From assembly GCF_900659615.1 (NCBI RefSeq), contig NZ_CAACUY010000023.1:1-64000 (forward strand): 64,000 nucleotides of DNA. The letters are read 5' to 3'. This stretch comes from Actinomadura fibrosa. GTDB taxonomy: Bacteria; Actinomycetota; Actinomycetes; Streptosporangiales; Streptosporangiaceae. A model generated the notes under the pieces. That model ran no database searches. It worked only from the letters and a program-made list of their open reading frames with translations, and was not told the DNA's origin. The translations under genes and the position numbers were made by a program. This document shows, one piece after another, positions 28,932 to 37,301 of this stretch; positions within the stretch are counted from its first letter, which is position 1, and every line of letters begins with the position of its first letter.

Positions 28932-29076
28932 CCCAGCAGAATGCGCACGCGACCAGATATCGGGCAAGTGCTTTACCCCAGGTCGTCACGTCCTCACTCC
29001 GCCCGGACGGCCCGCCGCCGCGCTCCTGGAACCCGCCGCCGCGCTCCCGGAAGCCCCCGGAACGCGGCGGCGCGGC

Positions 29077-30885
29077 TCAGAGCGCGCGCTGCGCCGCCCA
29101 GGACGCGTGGAGGTCGGCGTAGACGCCCGGGCGCGCCACGAGCTCCGCGTGCGGGCCCCGCTGCACGATCCTGCCCGCCTCGAACACGATGACCTCGTCC
29201 GCCGCCTCGGCCGTGGACAGCCGGTGCGCGATCGAGATCGCGGTCCGGCCGCGGGTCACCCCGTCCAGGGCCCGCTGGATCCGCACCTCGGTCGCCGGGT
29301 CGACCGCGGAGGTCGCCTCGTCCAGCACCAGCAGGTCCGGGTCGGCGACGTAGGCGCGGGCCAGCGCGACGAGCTGCCGCTCACCGGCCGACAGCGACTC
29401 GCCGCGCTGCCCGACCGGCGTGGCGAGCCCCTGCGGGAGCCTCTCCAGCCAGTCCGCGAGCCCCAGCTCCGTCAGCGCGAGGACGAGGTCCTCGTCGGAC
29501 GCGTCCGGCCGCCCGTACCGGATGTTGTCGGCCAGCGACGCGTCGAAGAGGAAGCCGTCCTGCGGCACCATCACGACCCGCTCCCGCAGCGACGAGAACC
29601 GCACCCGGTCGAGGGGGACGCCGTCCACCAGCACCCGCCCGGACGTCGGGTCCATGAGCCGCGTGAGCAGCTTCGCGAACGTGGTCTTGCCCGACCCCGT
29701 CTGGCCCACGATCGCGACGCGGCTGCGCGGCTCGATCGCCGCGTCCACCTCGTGCAGGACGGGCGGGCCGCCCGGGTAGGCGAAGCCCACCGACTCGAAC
29801 CGCACCTCGATCGGCCCGCGCGGCAGCGTCACCCCGTCCTCGCCCGGGTCGGCGACGTCGGGCACGGTGTCCAGCACGCCGAGGACCCGCCGCCACCCGG
29901 CGATCGCGTTCTGGGCGTCGTTCAGGACCTCGGTGGCCGTCTGCATCGGGCTGACGAACAGCGTCACGAGGAACAGGAACGCCACCAGCTCGCCCGCCGT
30001 GAGCTGCCCGTCCACGCCGAGGAGCACCCCGGCGACGACCACGGCCGCGGTCGCGGCGGCCGCGACGAGCTCGCTCACCGGGAACGTCAGCGCGACCATC
30101 GCCTGCGCGCGCGTCTGCGTGGCGCGGTGCGCCTCGACGGTCTCGTCCACCCGCCGCCCGGTGCGCTCCTCCGCCGCGTACGCGCGGATCACCGGCGCGC
30201 CCACGACCGACTCGCTCACCGCGGCCAGCAGGTCGCCCATGCGCTCGCGCACCCGCGTGTACGCCGCCGAGACGATCCGCTGGAAGCGGCGCAGCACGAA
30301 CGCCAGCGGCAGGAACGCCGCCCACACCAGCAGGGCGAGCTGCCAGGAGTAGACGAGCATCAGCACGCTCGCCACGACGAGCTGGCCCATCGACATGATG
30401 AACATCAGCCCGCCCGACTGCATGAACTGGCTGATCTGGTCCACGTCCCCGGTGACCCGCGACACGAGCGCGCCGCGGCGCTCGCCGCTCTGGGTCAGCA
30501 TCGACAGGTCGTGGACGTGCCGGAACGCCCTGACCCGCAGCCCCGCCAGGCCGCTCTCGGACGACCTGTACAGCCGCACGTTCATCGCGTACGCGCACAG
30601 GGCCGTCAGCAGCACCGCCACGGCGCACAGCAGCACCGCCGTCCGGATGAAGGGGATGTCGGGGCCGTCCGGCCCGCCGAGGCCCTTGTCGATCGTCTGC
30701 TGGACGGCGACGGGCACGACCACGCGCCCCGCCGTGGAGGCCAGGGCGAGCGCCAGCGTCCCGGCGAGCCCCGCCCGGAACTCCGGGCTCAGCCGCAGAC
30801 CGCGCCGCAGCGTGCTCATCGCGCCCTCGGTCGCCGACTGCTCGCTCAGCCCCACGCCGGCCGCCGTATCGGTGGTCACCGTCAT
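29077..30885 (-). CDS. ABC exporter subunit with the canonical ATPase site
   Basis: 602 residues: six membrane helices followed by an ATPase domain. Walker A is GQTGSGKTTFAKLL, Walker B with the catalytic Glu is LLVLDEATSAVD, and the signature is the non-standard LSAGERQLVALARAY. Start ATG at 30885 overlaps the stop of the upstream subunit gene by four bases. Together they form a heterodimeric type IV exporter; the motif pattern predicts that this subunit supplies the active Walker motifs. Substrate unknown. Confidence 0.92.
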   Translation of the reverse strand: MTVTTDTAAGVGLSEQSATEGAMSTLRRGLRLSPEFRAGLAGTLALALASTAGRVVVPVAVQQTIDKGLGGPDGPDIPFIRTAVLLCAVAVLLTALCAYAMNVRLYRSSESGLAGLRVRAFRHVHDLSMLTQSGERRGALVSRVTGDVDQISQFMQSGGLMFIMSMGQLVVASVLMLVYSWQLALLVWAAFLPLAFVLRRFQRIVSAAYTRVRERMGDLLAAVSESVVGAPVIRAYAAEERTGRRVDETVEAHRATQTRAQAMVALTFPVSELVAAAATAAVVVAGVLLGVDGQLTAGELVAFLFLVTLFVSPMQTATEVLNDAQNAIAGWRRVLGVLDTVPDVADPGEDGVTLPRGPIEVRFESVGFAYPGGPPVLHEVDAAIEPRSRVAIVGQTGSGKTTFAKLLTRLMDPTSGRVLVDGVPLDRVRFSSLRERVVMVPQDGFLFDASLADNIRYGRPDASDEDLVLALTELGLADWLERLPQGLATPVGQRGESLSAGERQLVALARAYVADPDLLVLDEATSAVDPATEVRIQRALDGVTRGRTAISIAHRLSTAEAADEVIVFEAGRIVQRGPHAELVARPGVYADLHASWAAQRAL

Positions 30886-32765
30886 GCCAGGGCCTCCTCT
30901 CCGCCCTCGACCGCCTCTTGCTCCGCCTCGGCGCGCTCGTAGGCGTTCACGAGATTGCGGTACCCCTCCGACTCCCGCAGCAGCTCCGCGTGCGTGCCGC
31001 GTGCGGTGACCCGGCCGTTCTCCAGGTAGACGACCTCGTCGGCCAGCGCGATCGTGGCCTTGCGGTAGGCGACGACCACCACGGTCGCGCCGCCCTCGCC
31101 GTCCGCCGACTGCGCCTCGCGCAGCCCCTGGAGGATGCGGGCCTCCACCTGCGGGTCCACACTGGACGTCGCGTCGTCCAGCACCAGCAGCCGGGGGCGC
31201 CGGACCAGAGCACGCGCCAGCGCCAACCGCTGCCGCTGCCCGCCCGACAGCGTCGCCCCGCGCTCGCCCACCCGGGTGTCGAGACCCTCCGGGAGCGCGG
31301 CCACGAACCCCTCCGCCTGCGCGAGACTCAGGGCCTCCCACACCCGCTCGTCCGGGACGTCCAGCCCCAGCGTCACGTTTCCCCGCACCGTGTCGTCGAA
31401 CAGGAACGTCTGCTGGGGGACCAGGGCCGCCGTCGCCGCCACACCGCCCCGCCGCACGTCCCGGACGTCCACGCCGTCCAGCAGGACCGACCCGTCCGCC
31501 GGATCCACCAGCCGGACGAGCAGCGACGTCAGCGTCGACTTCCCCGAACCGGTCGGCCCGACCAGCGCGACCGTCCGTCCGGGCTCGGCGGTGAACGACA
31601 CGTCGTGCAGCACCGGCCGGTCCTCGGCCTCGTCCGCGCCCTCATAGGCGAACCGGACGTCCCGGACCTCCAGCGCCGCCGCCTTGTCCTCGTCCAGGAC
31701 ACCGTCGCCGAACGGCAGCGACCCCGTGGCGTCCAGCACGCCCCGCACCCGCTCCCAGCCGACGACGCTCCGCGGCGTCTCCGCCAGCACCCAGCCCAGC
31801 GCCCGGATCGGCCACGCGAGCAGCGTGAACAGGTAGGCGACGTGCACCAGGTCGCCCGCCGTCATCGCGCCCGACTCCATCCGCACCGACCCGATCAGCA
31901 GCACGGCCAGCACGCCCAGGTTGGGCAGCGCCTCCAGCACCGGGTCGAACAGCCCGCGGATCCGGCCGACCGCCACGTTCGCGTCCCGCAGCGCCCGCGC
32001 CCGCTCGGCGAACCGCTCGGTCTCGGCGCCCTCGCGGCCCAGCGTCTTCACGACCAGGCCGCCCTCGAAGCTCTCGTGCGCGACCTCGCTCACCTCGGCG
32101 CGCAACTGCTGCGCCCGCGTCGCGACCGGGGACAGCCGGCGCTGGTAGACCACGTTCACCAGCGCGACCGCCGGGAAGATCAGAAAGCCGACCGCCGCCA
32201 CCGCTAGATCGGTCACCACGATCGACACCGCCGCGATCAGCAGCATGAACACCACCCCGACCGCCATCGGCAGCGGCGCGATCGGCGCCCACACCGCCTC
32301 GACGTCGGCGTTCGCGTTCGACAGCAGCTGCCCCGTCGGATGGCGGTGGTGCCAGGCCAGCGGCAGCCGCAGGTACTGCCGCGTCACGGCGCGCCGGTAC
32401 GACGCCTGCATCCGGTACTGCATCAGCCCCGCGTAGAACCGGCGTCCGGCCACCCCGAGCGCCTTCAGCAGCGCCACCCCCACGATCGCCGCGGCAGCCC
32501 CGGCGAGCGCCCCCGCCGTCGTGTGCCCGGACCGGAACGCGGGCAGCACGACGTCCTCCGTCACCTGCCCCAGCACCTGCGCCGTCGCCACGGTCATCGC
32601 GGCGTACAGGGCGCTCGCGGTCACCGAGACCGCGAACACCCGCGGCTCGGCGCGGACGGCGACCCCCAGCACCCGCAACCCGTCCCGCAGGACGTGCGGG
32701 CCCGCGCGGTCGGAGACGGGGCGTTCGGAGGCATGGGGGGACCCAGGTCCGGAGGCAGCTGGCAC
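30882..32765 (-). CDS. ABC exporter subunit with a degenerate ATPase site
   Basis: 627 residues, same architecture as the downstream subunit. Walker A is GPTGSGKSTLTSLL and the signature is a perfect LSGGQRQRLALARAL, but Walker B reads LLVLDDATSSVD, with Asp in place of the catalytic Glu. This is the classic degenerate half of heterodimeric exporters. The start may be later, at GTG within PVSDRAGPH. It diverges from the TIGR03085-like gene. Confidence 0.92.
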   Translation of the reverse strand: MPAASGPGSPHASERPVSDRAGPHVLRDGLRVLGVAVRAEPRVFAVSVTASALYAAMTVATAQVLGQVTEDVVLPAFRSGHTTAGALAGAAAAIVGVALLKALGVAGRRFYAGLMQYRMQASYRRAVTRQYLRLPLAWHHRHPTGQLLSNANADVEAVWAPIAPLPMAVGVVFMLLIAAVSIVVTDLAVAAVGFLIFPAVALVNVVYQRRLSPVATRAQQLRAEVSEVAHESFEGGLVVKTLGREGAETERFAERARALRDANVAVGRIRGLFDPVLEALPNLGVLAVLLIGSVRMESGAMTAGDLVHVAYLFTLLAWPIRALGWVLAETPRSVVGWERVRGVLDATGSLPFGDGVLDEDKAAALEVRDVRFAYEGADEAEDRPVLHDVSFTAEPGRTVALVGPTGSGKSTLTSLLVRLVDPADGSVLLDGVDVRDVRRGGVAATAALVPQQTFLFDDTVRGNVTLGLDVPDERVWEALSLAQAEGFVAALPEGLDTRVGERGATLSGGQRQRLALARALVRRPRLLVLDDATSSVDPQVEARILQGLREAQSADGEGGATVVVVAYRKATIALADEVVYLENGRVTARGTHAELLRESEGYRNLVNAYERAEAEQEAVEGGEEALA

Positions 32766-32906
32766 GGCGACTCCTCAATCACGGCGGCGCCCGCGCGATA
32801 TGCCCCCAGTTGATCGGCGCTGTGGGGGTTTGCGGGCCCGGATATTCCCTACCATCCGCGCCCGACGCTTATTCCCCGCCCCGGCGCGGCGGCTTACGAT
32901 CACCCA

Positions 32907-33632
32907 ATGAGCACGCCCGAGGACGGCCCCCCGCGGCCCCCGTCGGCCGACCCCGCGCCCGCGCCCCCGGGCCCGGTCCGCCGCGAGCGCGAGCTGCTGG
33001 CCGCGGCGCTCCTGGAGGCCGGCCCCGACGCCCCCACCCGCTGCGCCGGATGGGACGCCCGCGACCTCACCGCCCACCTCGTCGTCCGCGAGCGCCGCCC
33101 CGACGCCGCCCCCGGAATACTCCTGCCCCCGCTCGCCTTCTACACCGAGCGCGTCCGCCGCCGCACGGCCCGGAGCGTCCCGTTCGACCGCCTGGTGGAT
33201 CGGTTTCGGCACGGTCCACCCAAGTTGTCGCCCTACGCCCTTCCGGGCGTGGACAAAAGCGCCAACGCCGTGGAGTTTTTCGTCCACCACGAGGACGTCC
33301 GCCGCGCGCGCCCGGACTGGGAGCCCAGGGACCTGTCCGGCGAACTGGAGGAACTTCTCTGGAAGAGGATAAAAATTGCCCGCTTTGTCCTAAGGAAAGT
33401 TCACGTCGAGGTAACGCTCGTCCAGCCCGACGGCCGCAGCCTGCGGGTCTCCGGCGGGGGCCGCGGCGCCCCCCGCGGCCCCCGCGGCGCGTCCCGGGGC
33501 CCGGTGCGCGTCCACGGCCCCGTAGGCGAACTCGTCCTGTGGACACTGGGCCGCGGAGACGTCGCGAAGGTGCGGCTCACGGGGGCCACGGAGGCTGTCA
33601 AGAGCCTGACCGAGACCGGTTGGACTCTTTAA
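32907..33632 (+). CDS. TIGR03085-type metal-binding protein (MDMPI/DinB superfamily)
   Basis: 241 residues. The helical N-terminal half has LLAAALLEAGPDAPTRCAGW and WDARDLTAHLVVRERRPD, and the hallmark NAVEFFVHHEDVRRA with its His residues. These belong to the mycothiol-dependent maleylpyruvate isomerase/DinB superfamily; a thiol-transferase role is possible but unproven. A Gly/Arg/Pro-rich insertion sits near residue 185. Encoded next to the csp gene and hisI region, a position I recall for it in other actinobacteria. Confidence 0.8.
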   Translation: MSTPEDGPPRPPSADPAPAPPGPVRRERELLAAALLEAGPDAPTRCAGWDARDLTAHLVVRERRPDAAPGILLPPLAFYTERVRRRTARSVPFDRLVDRFRHGPPKLSPYALPGVDKSANAVEFFVHHEDVRRARPDWEPRDLSGELEELLWKRIKIARFVLRKVHVEVTLVQPDGRSLRVSGGGRGAPRGPRGASRGPVRVHGPVGELVLWTLGRGDVAKVRLTGATEAVKSLTETGWTL

Positions 33633-33759
33633 CGGGCAGGTAACGGCGAGGTTCGCCGAGAGGAGAAACGGAAGCCTTGTAGCTCCTCCGCTTTACGCGG
33701 AACCGGTGATACGGTGGGGCCCGTCGGTTGCAGTCGTGGTTCTCGATCGTTTGTCCAGA

Positions 33760-33789
33760 CGCCCGCGGACTGATGGCAGCGGGCGTTTT
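33760..33789 (+). terminator. Intrinsic terminator in the cold-shock gene leader
   Basis: Arms CGCCCGC (33760-33766) and GCGGGCG (33779-33785) with a 12-base loop, followed by TTTT and another T-run a few bases on. It lies 97 bases before the csp start. It may end the upstream transcript or act as an attenuator in a long csp 5' UTR; the interval 33633-33886 holds no gene. Confidence 0.6.
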
Positions 33790-33886
33790 GGCTTTTCCGG
33801 GACCGTACCGGTGGGCGAGAGCGTTCCGCAGCGACCGCGCCGGGCCCGCGAGGTGTGGGCCCGTGTTTTGCCGCAAGGAGAAAGAC

Positions 33887-34093
33887 ATGCCCCAGCAGGG
33901 CACCGTGAAGTGGTTCAACGCCGAGAAGGGCTTCGGCTTCATCGCCGTCGACGGCGGAGGGCCGGACGTCTTCGTCCACTACTCGGCCATCCAGTCCTCC
34001 GGATACCGCACGCTGGACGAGAACCAGCGCGTCCAGTTCGAGGTGACGCAGGGTAACCGGGGTCCCCAGGCCGACCAGGTGGTCCCCCTGTAA
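33887..34093 (+). CDS. Cold-shock domain protein
   Basis: 68 residues, a single five-stranded OB-fold that binds single-stranded RNA/DNA. RNP1 is KGFGFIAV and RNP2 is VFVHYSAI; the start [15 protein letters not shown] is typical. ATG at 33887 is preceded by AAGGAG at 33875-33880. The leader of up to about 250 bases contains a terminator-like hairpin, in keeping with post-transcriptional control of csp genes. Confidence 0.95.
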   Translation: MPQQGTVKWFNAEKGFGFIAVDGGGPDVFVHYSAIQSSGYRTLDENQRVQFEVTQGNRGPQADQVVPL

Positions 34094-34112
34094 CACCCGC
34101 AGTCGTACGTCA

Positions 34113-34138
34113 GGGCCTGTCGAGTTTTCGGCAGGCCC
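34113..34138 (+). terminator. Terminator of the cold-shock gene
   Basis: GGGCCTG (34113-34119) pairs with CAGGCCC (34132-34138) around a T-containing loop, 20 bases after the csp stop. Its 3' arm is also the 5' arm of the first dispersed repeat, so the two structures compete. Confidence 0.55.
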
Positions 34139-34272
34139 TTGGCGTCGGCCCTGGCGGGCCTCCTTCAACGGGCCTGCGGCGATCGCTGGCATCGCTCCGA
34201 ACTCGCCTGGCGGCTCGCTTCGCGATCAAGTTCTCGCTTCGCTCGAACTTGGCTTCGCACGCGATCGCAACG
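34131..34272 (+). repeat. Dispersed structured repeat, copy 1
   Basis: 142-bp intergenic element. Outer helix P1 pairs 34131-34138 with 34170-34177. Inner hairpin P2 pairs 34147-34151 with 34156-34160. A third short hairpin GCGAT...ATCGC follows, then CAAGTTC (34227-34233) pairs with GAACTTG (34245-34251). It ends in GCGATCGCAACG. The same element recurs at 54552, 56392 and, inverted, at 34872 and 35023. Short peptides can be translated through it but are not conserved in frame context. No known family recognised. Confidence 0.85.
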
Positions 34273-34314
34273 TGTCGCGTCCGATCGGGGCTCAGCTTCA
34301 CACCACCCCCGACC

Positions 34315-34770
34315 CCGTGACGACCGTCACCACCCCTGCCAGACCTCTCGGCGTCGGCGCGATCACCCACCGCCACGCGCACCCCGGGCCCACTCCCACA
34401 CCAGCCTCCCGGCCCTGTGACGGTCATCACGACGCCCGTCGACCCCCTTGCCATCGGACGCGATCACCCACTGCGGCGCCCACCCCTGGCACCCCACACC
34501 TGCCTCTCGCGCCTGTGACGGTCATCACCGCGCCCGTCAACCCTCTCGGCGTCGGGCGCGGTCACCCACTGCCACGCGCGCCCCGGGCTCGCTCCCCACA
34601 CTCCCTTCCCGCGCCCGTGCCGGTGTCCGCCACGCCTCTCAGACTCTCGGCATCGGACGCGATTGCACTCCCACACCACCCGCCCACGCCCGTTGCGGCC
34701 CTCGCCGCGGCTCACTGCCCCCTCGGTGGCAAACGCGATCGCGCCCTGACGCGCGAGACCGGGGGGCGGT
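34315..34770. repeat. Degenerate tandem array, unit about 100 bp
   Basis: Five imperfect units begin near 34315, 34415, 34513, 34615 and 34690 (the last shortened). Each opens with a TGACGGTCATCAC-like block and contains a CTCGGCGTCGG...GCGATCACCCAC block. The array lies between dispersed repeat copies 1 and 4, which point toward it. No coding potential beyond a repeat-derived frame. Confidence 0.65.
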
Positions 34771-34871
34771 AGCCACGCCAGCTCCCGCGCCGTGCTGCGT
34801 GCGGTCTCCCGCGCGGTTCCGCACTACCCGCGCACCCGCCATGTCTGTGCCGCAAGTGTCGGTGGCCTCGG

Positions 34872-35014
34872 CGTTGCGATCGCGTGCGAAGCCAAGTTCG
34901 AGCTTGCGAGAACTTGATCGCGCAGCGAGCCTCCAGGCGAGCCGAAGCGATGCCAGCGATCGCCGCATCGCCCGTTGAAGGAAGGCCCGCTAGGGCCGAC
35001 GCCGAGGGTGATGC
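34872..35014 (-). repeat. Dispersed structured repeat, copy 4 (inverted)
   Basis: Full copy on the minus strand, 143 bp. P1 arms lie at 35006-35014 and 34965-34973 with one A/C mismatch, P2 arms at 34993-34997 and 34984-34988 (perfect). The hairpin CAAGTTC/GAACTTG is retained with a changed loop. Its 5' flank (GTGTTGACTGCA) resembles that of copy 5. Confidence 0.82.
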
Positions 35015-35022
35015 AGTCAACA

Positions 35023-35082
35023 CAGCGATCGCCGCAGTGTCCGTTGAAGGAGGCGCGCCAGCGCCGACGCCGAGGGCACTGC
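35023..35082 (-). repeat. Dispersed structured repeat, copy 5 (partial)
   Basis: Only the first 60 bp (P1, P2 and the start of the next hairpin) are present, directly followed on the minus strand by copy 4. The P2 arms GGCGC/GCGCC differ from all other copies yet still pair fully. P1 has one mismatch. Its 5' edge lies 27 bases upstream of the hisI start. Confidence 0.78.
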
Positions 35083-35109
35083 AATGAACACGTGCAATAA
35101 ACTCCTCCC

Positions 35110-35493
35110 ATGTCGGTTCGACCGTCCAACTTGGACCCCAAGATCGCTGATCGGCTGAAGCGCGACCCGAACGGGCTCGTGGCGGCCATCGTCCAGCAGT
35201 ACGACACCGGTGAGGTGCTCATGCTCGGGTGGATGGACGACGAGGCGTTGCATCGGACGCTGACGACCGGGCGGTGCACGTTCTGGTCGCGGAGCCGGCA
35301 GGAGTACTGGGTGAAGGGCGAGACGTCCGGGCACCAGCAGTGGGTGAAGTCGGTCGCGCTGGACTGCGACGGCGACGCGGTGCTCGTGAAGGCGGACCAG
35401 GTGGGTGCTGCTTGTCACACCGGTGACCGGACCTGCTGGGACGCCGACGTCCTGGACGCCGTGGTCGGGGAACGCCCTGACGCGGGGTCATGA
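35110..35493 (+). CDS. hisI: Phosphoribosyl-AMP cyclohydrolase
   Basis: Opens the purine ring of PR-AMP in histidine synthesis. 127 residues with [40 protein letters not shown] and the zinc/cysteine motif [12 protein letters not shown]. It has only the cyclohydrolase domain; PR-ATP pyrophosphatase (hisE) must be encoded elsewhere. No Shine-Dalgarno is visible: the bases before ATG are CTCCTCCC, so a leaderless transcript is possible. Stop overlaps the next gene (ATGA). Split from the main his operon by about 19 kb. Confidence 0.95.
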   Translation: MSVRPSNLDPKIADRLKRDPNGLVAAIVQQYDTGEVLMLGWMDDEALHRTLTTGRCTFWSRSRQEYWVKGETSGHQQWVKSVALDCDGDAVLVKADQVGAACHTGDRTCWDADVLDAVVGERPDAGS

Positions 35494-36074
35494 GCCCCGG
35501 GCGTGAACGCGGGCTGGTGGCGCTGCTGTGCGCCGCCGGGGCCGGGCTCGTCCTGCTCGCCGCCGGGCGCACCTGGGTGACCGTGCGGGCCGGTGCCGCG
35601 ATCACGCCCGTCCCGCAGGATCTGAGCGGCCGCGACCTCGGCGGTACGGCCGGGGCGCTGGGGCTCGCGGGGCTGGCGGGGCTGGCCGCGCTGTTCGCCA
35701 CGTCGGGCCGAGTGCGGGCGGCGGTGGGCGTTCTGATCTTCGTTTTCGGGGCCGGGATCGTCTACGGGTCGGCGAGCGCGGTGCAGCGGTCGAACGTCCT
35801 GGACGCGGTGGGGGAGCGGAGGACGCTCCTCACGCTCGACGCGCATCCGGTCCTCGATGTGAACCTCTGGTGGATGGTGTCGGTCACCGGTGGTGTCGTG
35901 CTCGCCGTGGGCGGGCTCGTCACGGTCGTGCGCGGGGCGCGGTGGCCCGGTATGTCCGCGCGGTATGAGCGTTCGGCGCGTCCGGCGGCCGTGGTCGGCC
36001 AGGATTCGTCCGCGATGTGGAAGTCCCTCGATCGGGGCGAGGATCCGACCGAGTCCCGAGACGGACGGCCGTGA
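35490..36074 (+). CDS. Trp biosynthesis-associated membrane protein (TIGR02234 type)
   Basis: 194 residues with four membrane segments ([75 protein letters not shown]) and a cytosolic tail. The pattern, with RTWVTVRAG after the first helix, matches the small membrane protein usually encoded in actinobacterial trp regions, hence the family call. Role unknown. It overlaps hisI upstream (ATGA) and the response regulator downstream (GTGA). Confidence 0.82.
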   Translation: MSPGRERGLVALLCAAGAGLVLLAAGRTWVTVRAGAAITPVPQDLSGRDLGGTAGALGLAGLAGLAALFATSGRVRAAVGVLIFVFGAGIVYGSASAVQRSNVLDAVGERRTLLTLDAHPVLDVNLWWMVSVTGGVVLAVGGLVTVVRGARWPGMSARYERSARPAAVVGQDSSAMWKSLDRGEDPTESRDGRP

Positions 36075-36736
36075 CCGGCGACGGTGGCGGTCTCGTCCTC
36101 GTGGTCGAGCACGACCCCGCCGTCGCCGAGTTGCAGCGCCGCTACCTCGTCCGCGAGGGGTTCGACGTGGAGATCGAGGGTGATCCCTCGAAGGCGGCCG
36201 CCGTGGCGGAGCGGGTCGGGCCGGCCGCGGTGGTGCTGGACTTGTCCACTGTCGCGCTGCCCGTGGACCTTTATCGGCGTGTTTGCGAGGCTGTGCGGCC
36301 TGCGCCGGTCATCGCGGTGACGGGGGCGGTGGACGCGGCGGTGGCGCGGGGTCTCGGGGAGTACCGGGTCGAGCGGCCGTTCGGTCCGCGTGTGTTAGTT
36401 GGGGCCGTAGGCGAGGCGTTGCGGCGGGGTGGGCCGGCGGAGGCGCCGGGTCTGCTGCGTGCGGGTTCCGTGGCCCTCGATCCGGGGAACCGCACCGCCA
36501 TGGTGGGGGACGAGCGCGTGGCGCTGACCGTCACGGAGTTCGACCTGCTGGAGTTCCTGATGGGCAATCCCGGGCGGGTCTTCACGCGTGAGCAGCTCCT
36601 CGACGCCGCGTGGGGGCCCGGCGCGGGCGCGGGGAGCCGTACCGTCGATGTCCATGTCGCGCAGTTGCGCGCGAAGCTCGGCGAGGGCAGTCCCATCCGG
36701 ACCGTCCGCGGTGTGGGGTACGTCCTCGACGCCTAG
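36071..36736 (+). CDS. OmpR/PhoB-type response regulator with atypical receiver
   Basis: 221 residues from GTG at 36071. The receiver keeps a phosphorylatable Asp57 (VVLDLS), but its acidic pocket reads E-H-D instead of E/D-D, and the usual Lys (TKPF) is Arg (VERPF). The C-terminal winged helix is standard: LTVTEFDLLEFLMGNPGRVF, REQLLDAAWG, RTVDVHVAQLRAKLG, IRTVRGVGYVL. No histidine kinase is adjacent. It may act independently of phosphorylation. Overlaps the upstream gene by four bases. Confidence 0.85.
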   Translation: MTGDGGGLVLVVEHDPAVAELQRRYLVREGFDVEIEGDPSKAAAVAERVGPAAVVLDLSTVALPVDLYRRVCEAVRPAPVIAVTGAVDAAVARGLGEYRVERPFGPRVLVGAVGEALRRGGPAEAPGLLRAGSVALDPGNRTAMVGDERVALTVTEFDLLEFLMGNPGRVFTREQLLDAAWGPGAGAGSRTVDVHVAQLRAKLGEGSPIRTVRGVGYVLDA

Positions 36737-36745
36737 GCTGGGCGT

Positions 36746-37165
36746 GTGACTCGTGTTGACCCGCGTCCTCGCGTGCGGGCGTTGCTGCCGCAGGGGGCCG
36801 TGCTCGCGGGGGTCGCGGGGGCGACCGTGCTGGTCGCGTTCGTGGATCCGAACGAGCCGGGCCACTATCCGACCTGCCCTTTCTTCGCGCTGACCGGCTA
36901 CTACTGCCCGGGGTGCGGGATGATGCGGCTCGTCAACGCCCTGGCGCACGGCCGGGTCGGGGTCGCGTTCGGGTTCAACCCGCTGCTGTTCCTGTTGCTG
37001 CCGGTGTTCGGATACCTGTACGTCCGGTGGACCGTGCTGGCCGCTCGCGGCCTGCCGATGCGGTCCGTCCTGTTCAGGCCGGCGGTGGTCTACGGGCTCA
37101 TCGGCCTTCTGTTCGTCTACTGGATCGTGCGGAACCTGCCGTTCGCGCACGCGCTGGCGCCCTGA
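36746..37165 (+). CDS. DUF2752 membrane protein
   Basis: 139 residues with the family hallmark [20 protein letters not shown] followed by [20 protein letters not shown], and three to four membrane helices. GTG start at 36746, nine bases after the response regulator stop. DUF2752 proteins are common in actinobacteria and of unknown function. Confidence 0.88.
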   Translation: MTRVDPRPRVRALLPQGAVLAGVAGATVLVAFVDPNEPGHYPTCPFFALTGYYCPGCGMMRLVNALAHGRVGVAFGFNPLLFLLLPVFGYLYVRWTVLAARGLPMRSVLFRPAVVYGLIGLLFVYWIVRNLPFAHALAP

Positions 37166-37301
37166 CGCGAGTGATCCGCCGCTGGACGCGCCCGGATTCC
37201 CCTTGCGGCGGGGGTGCGGGGCGCCTCCCTGGTGCGGGGGGCGTCCGAGGGGGCGGCTACGATCGGTGCACGGAACGACGTGGATGAGGGGGCCTACCAC
37301 C

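Noticed and set aside
34139..34420. Small plus-strand protein encoded through repeat copy 1
   Set aside because: The same peptide string appears only because the DNA element is repeated; frames and ends differ between copies, while base pairing is what is conserved.
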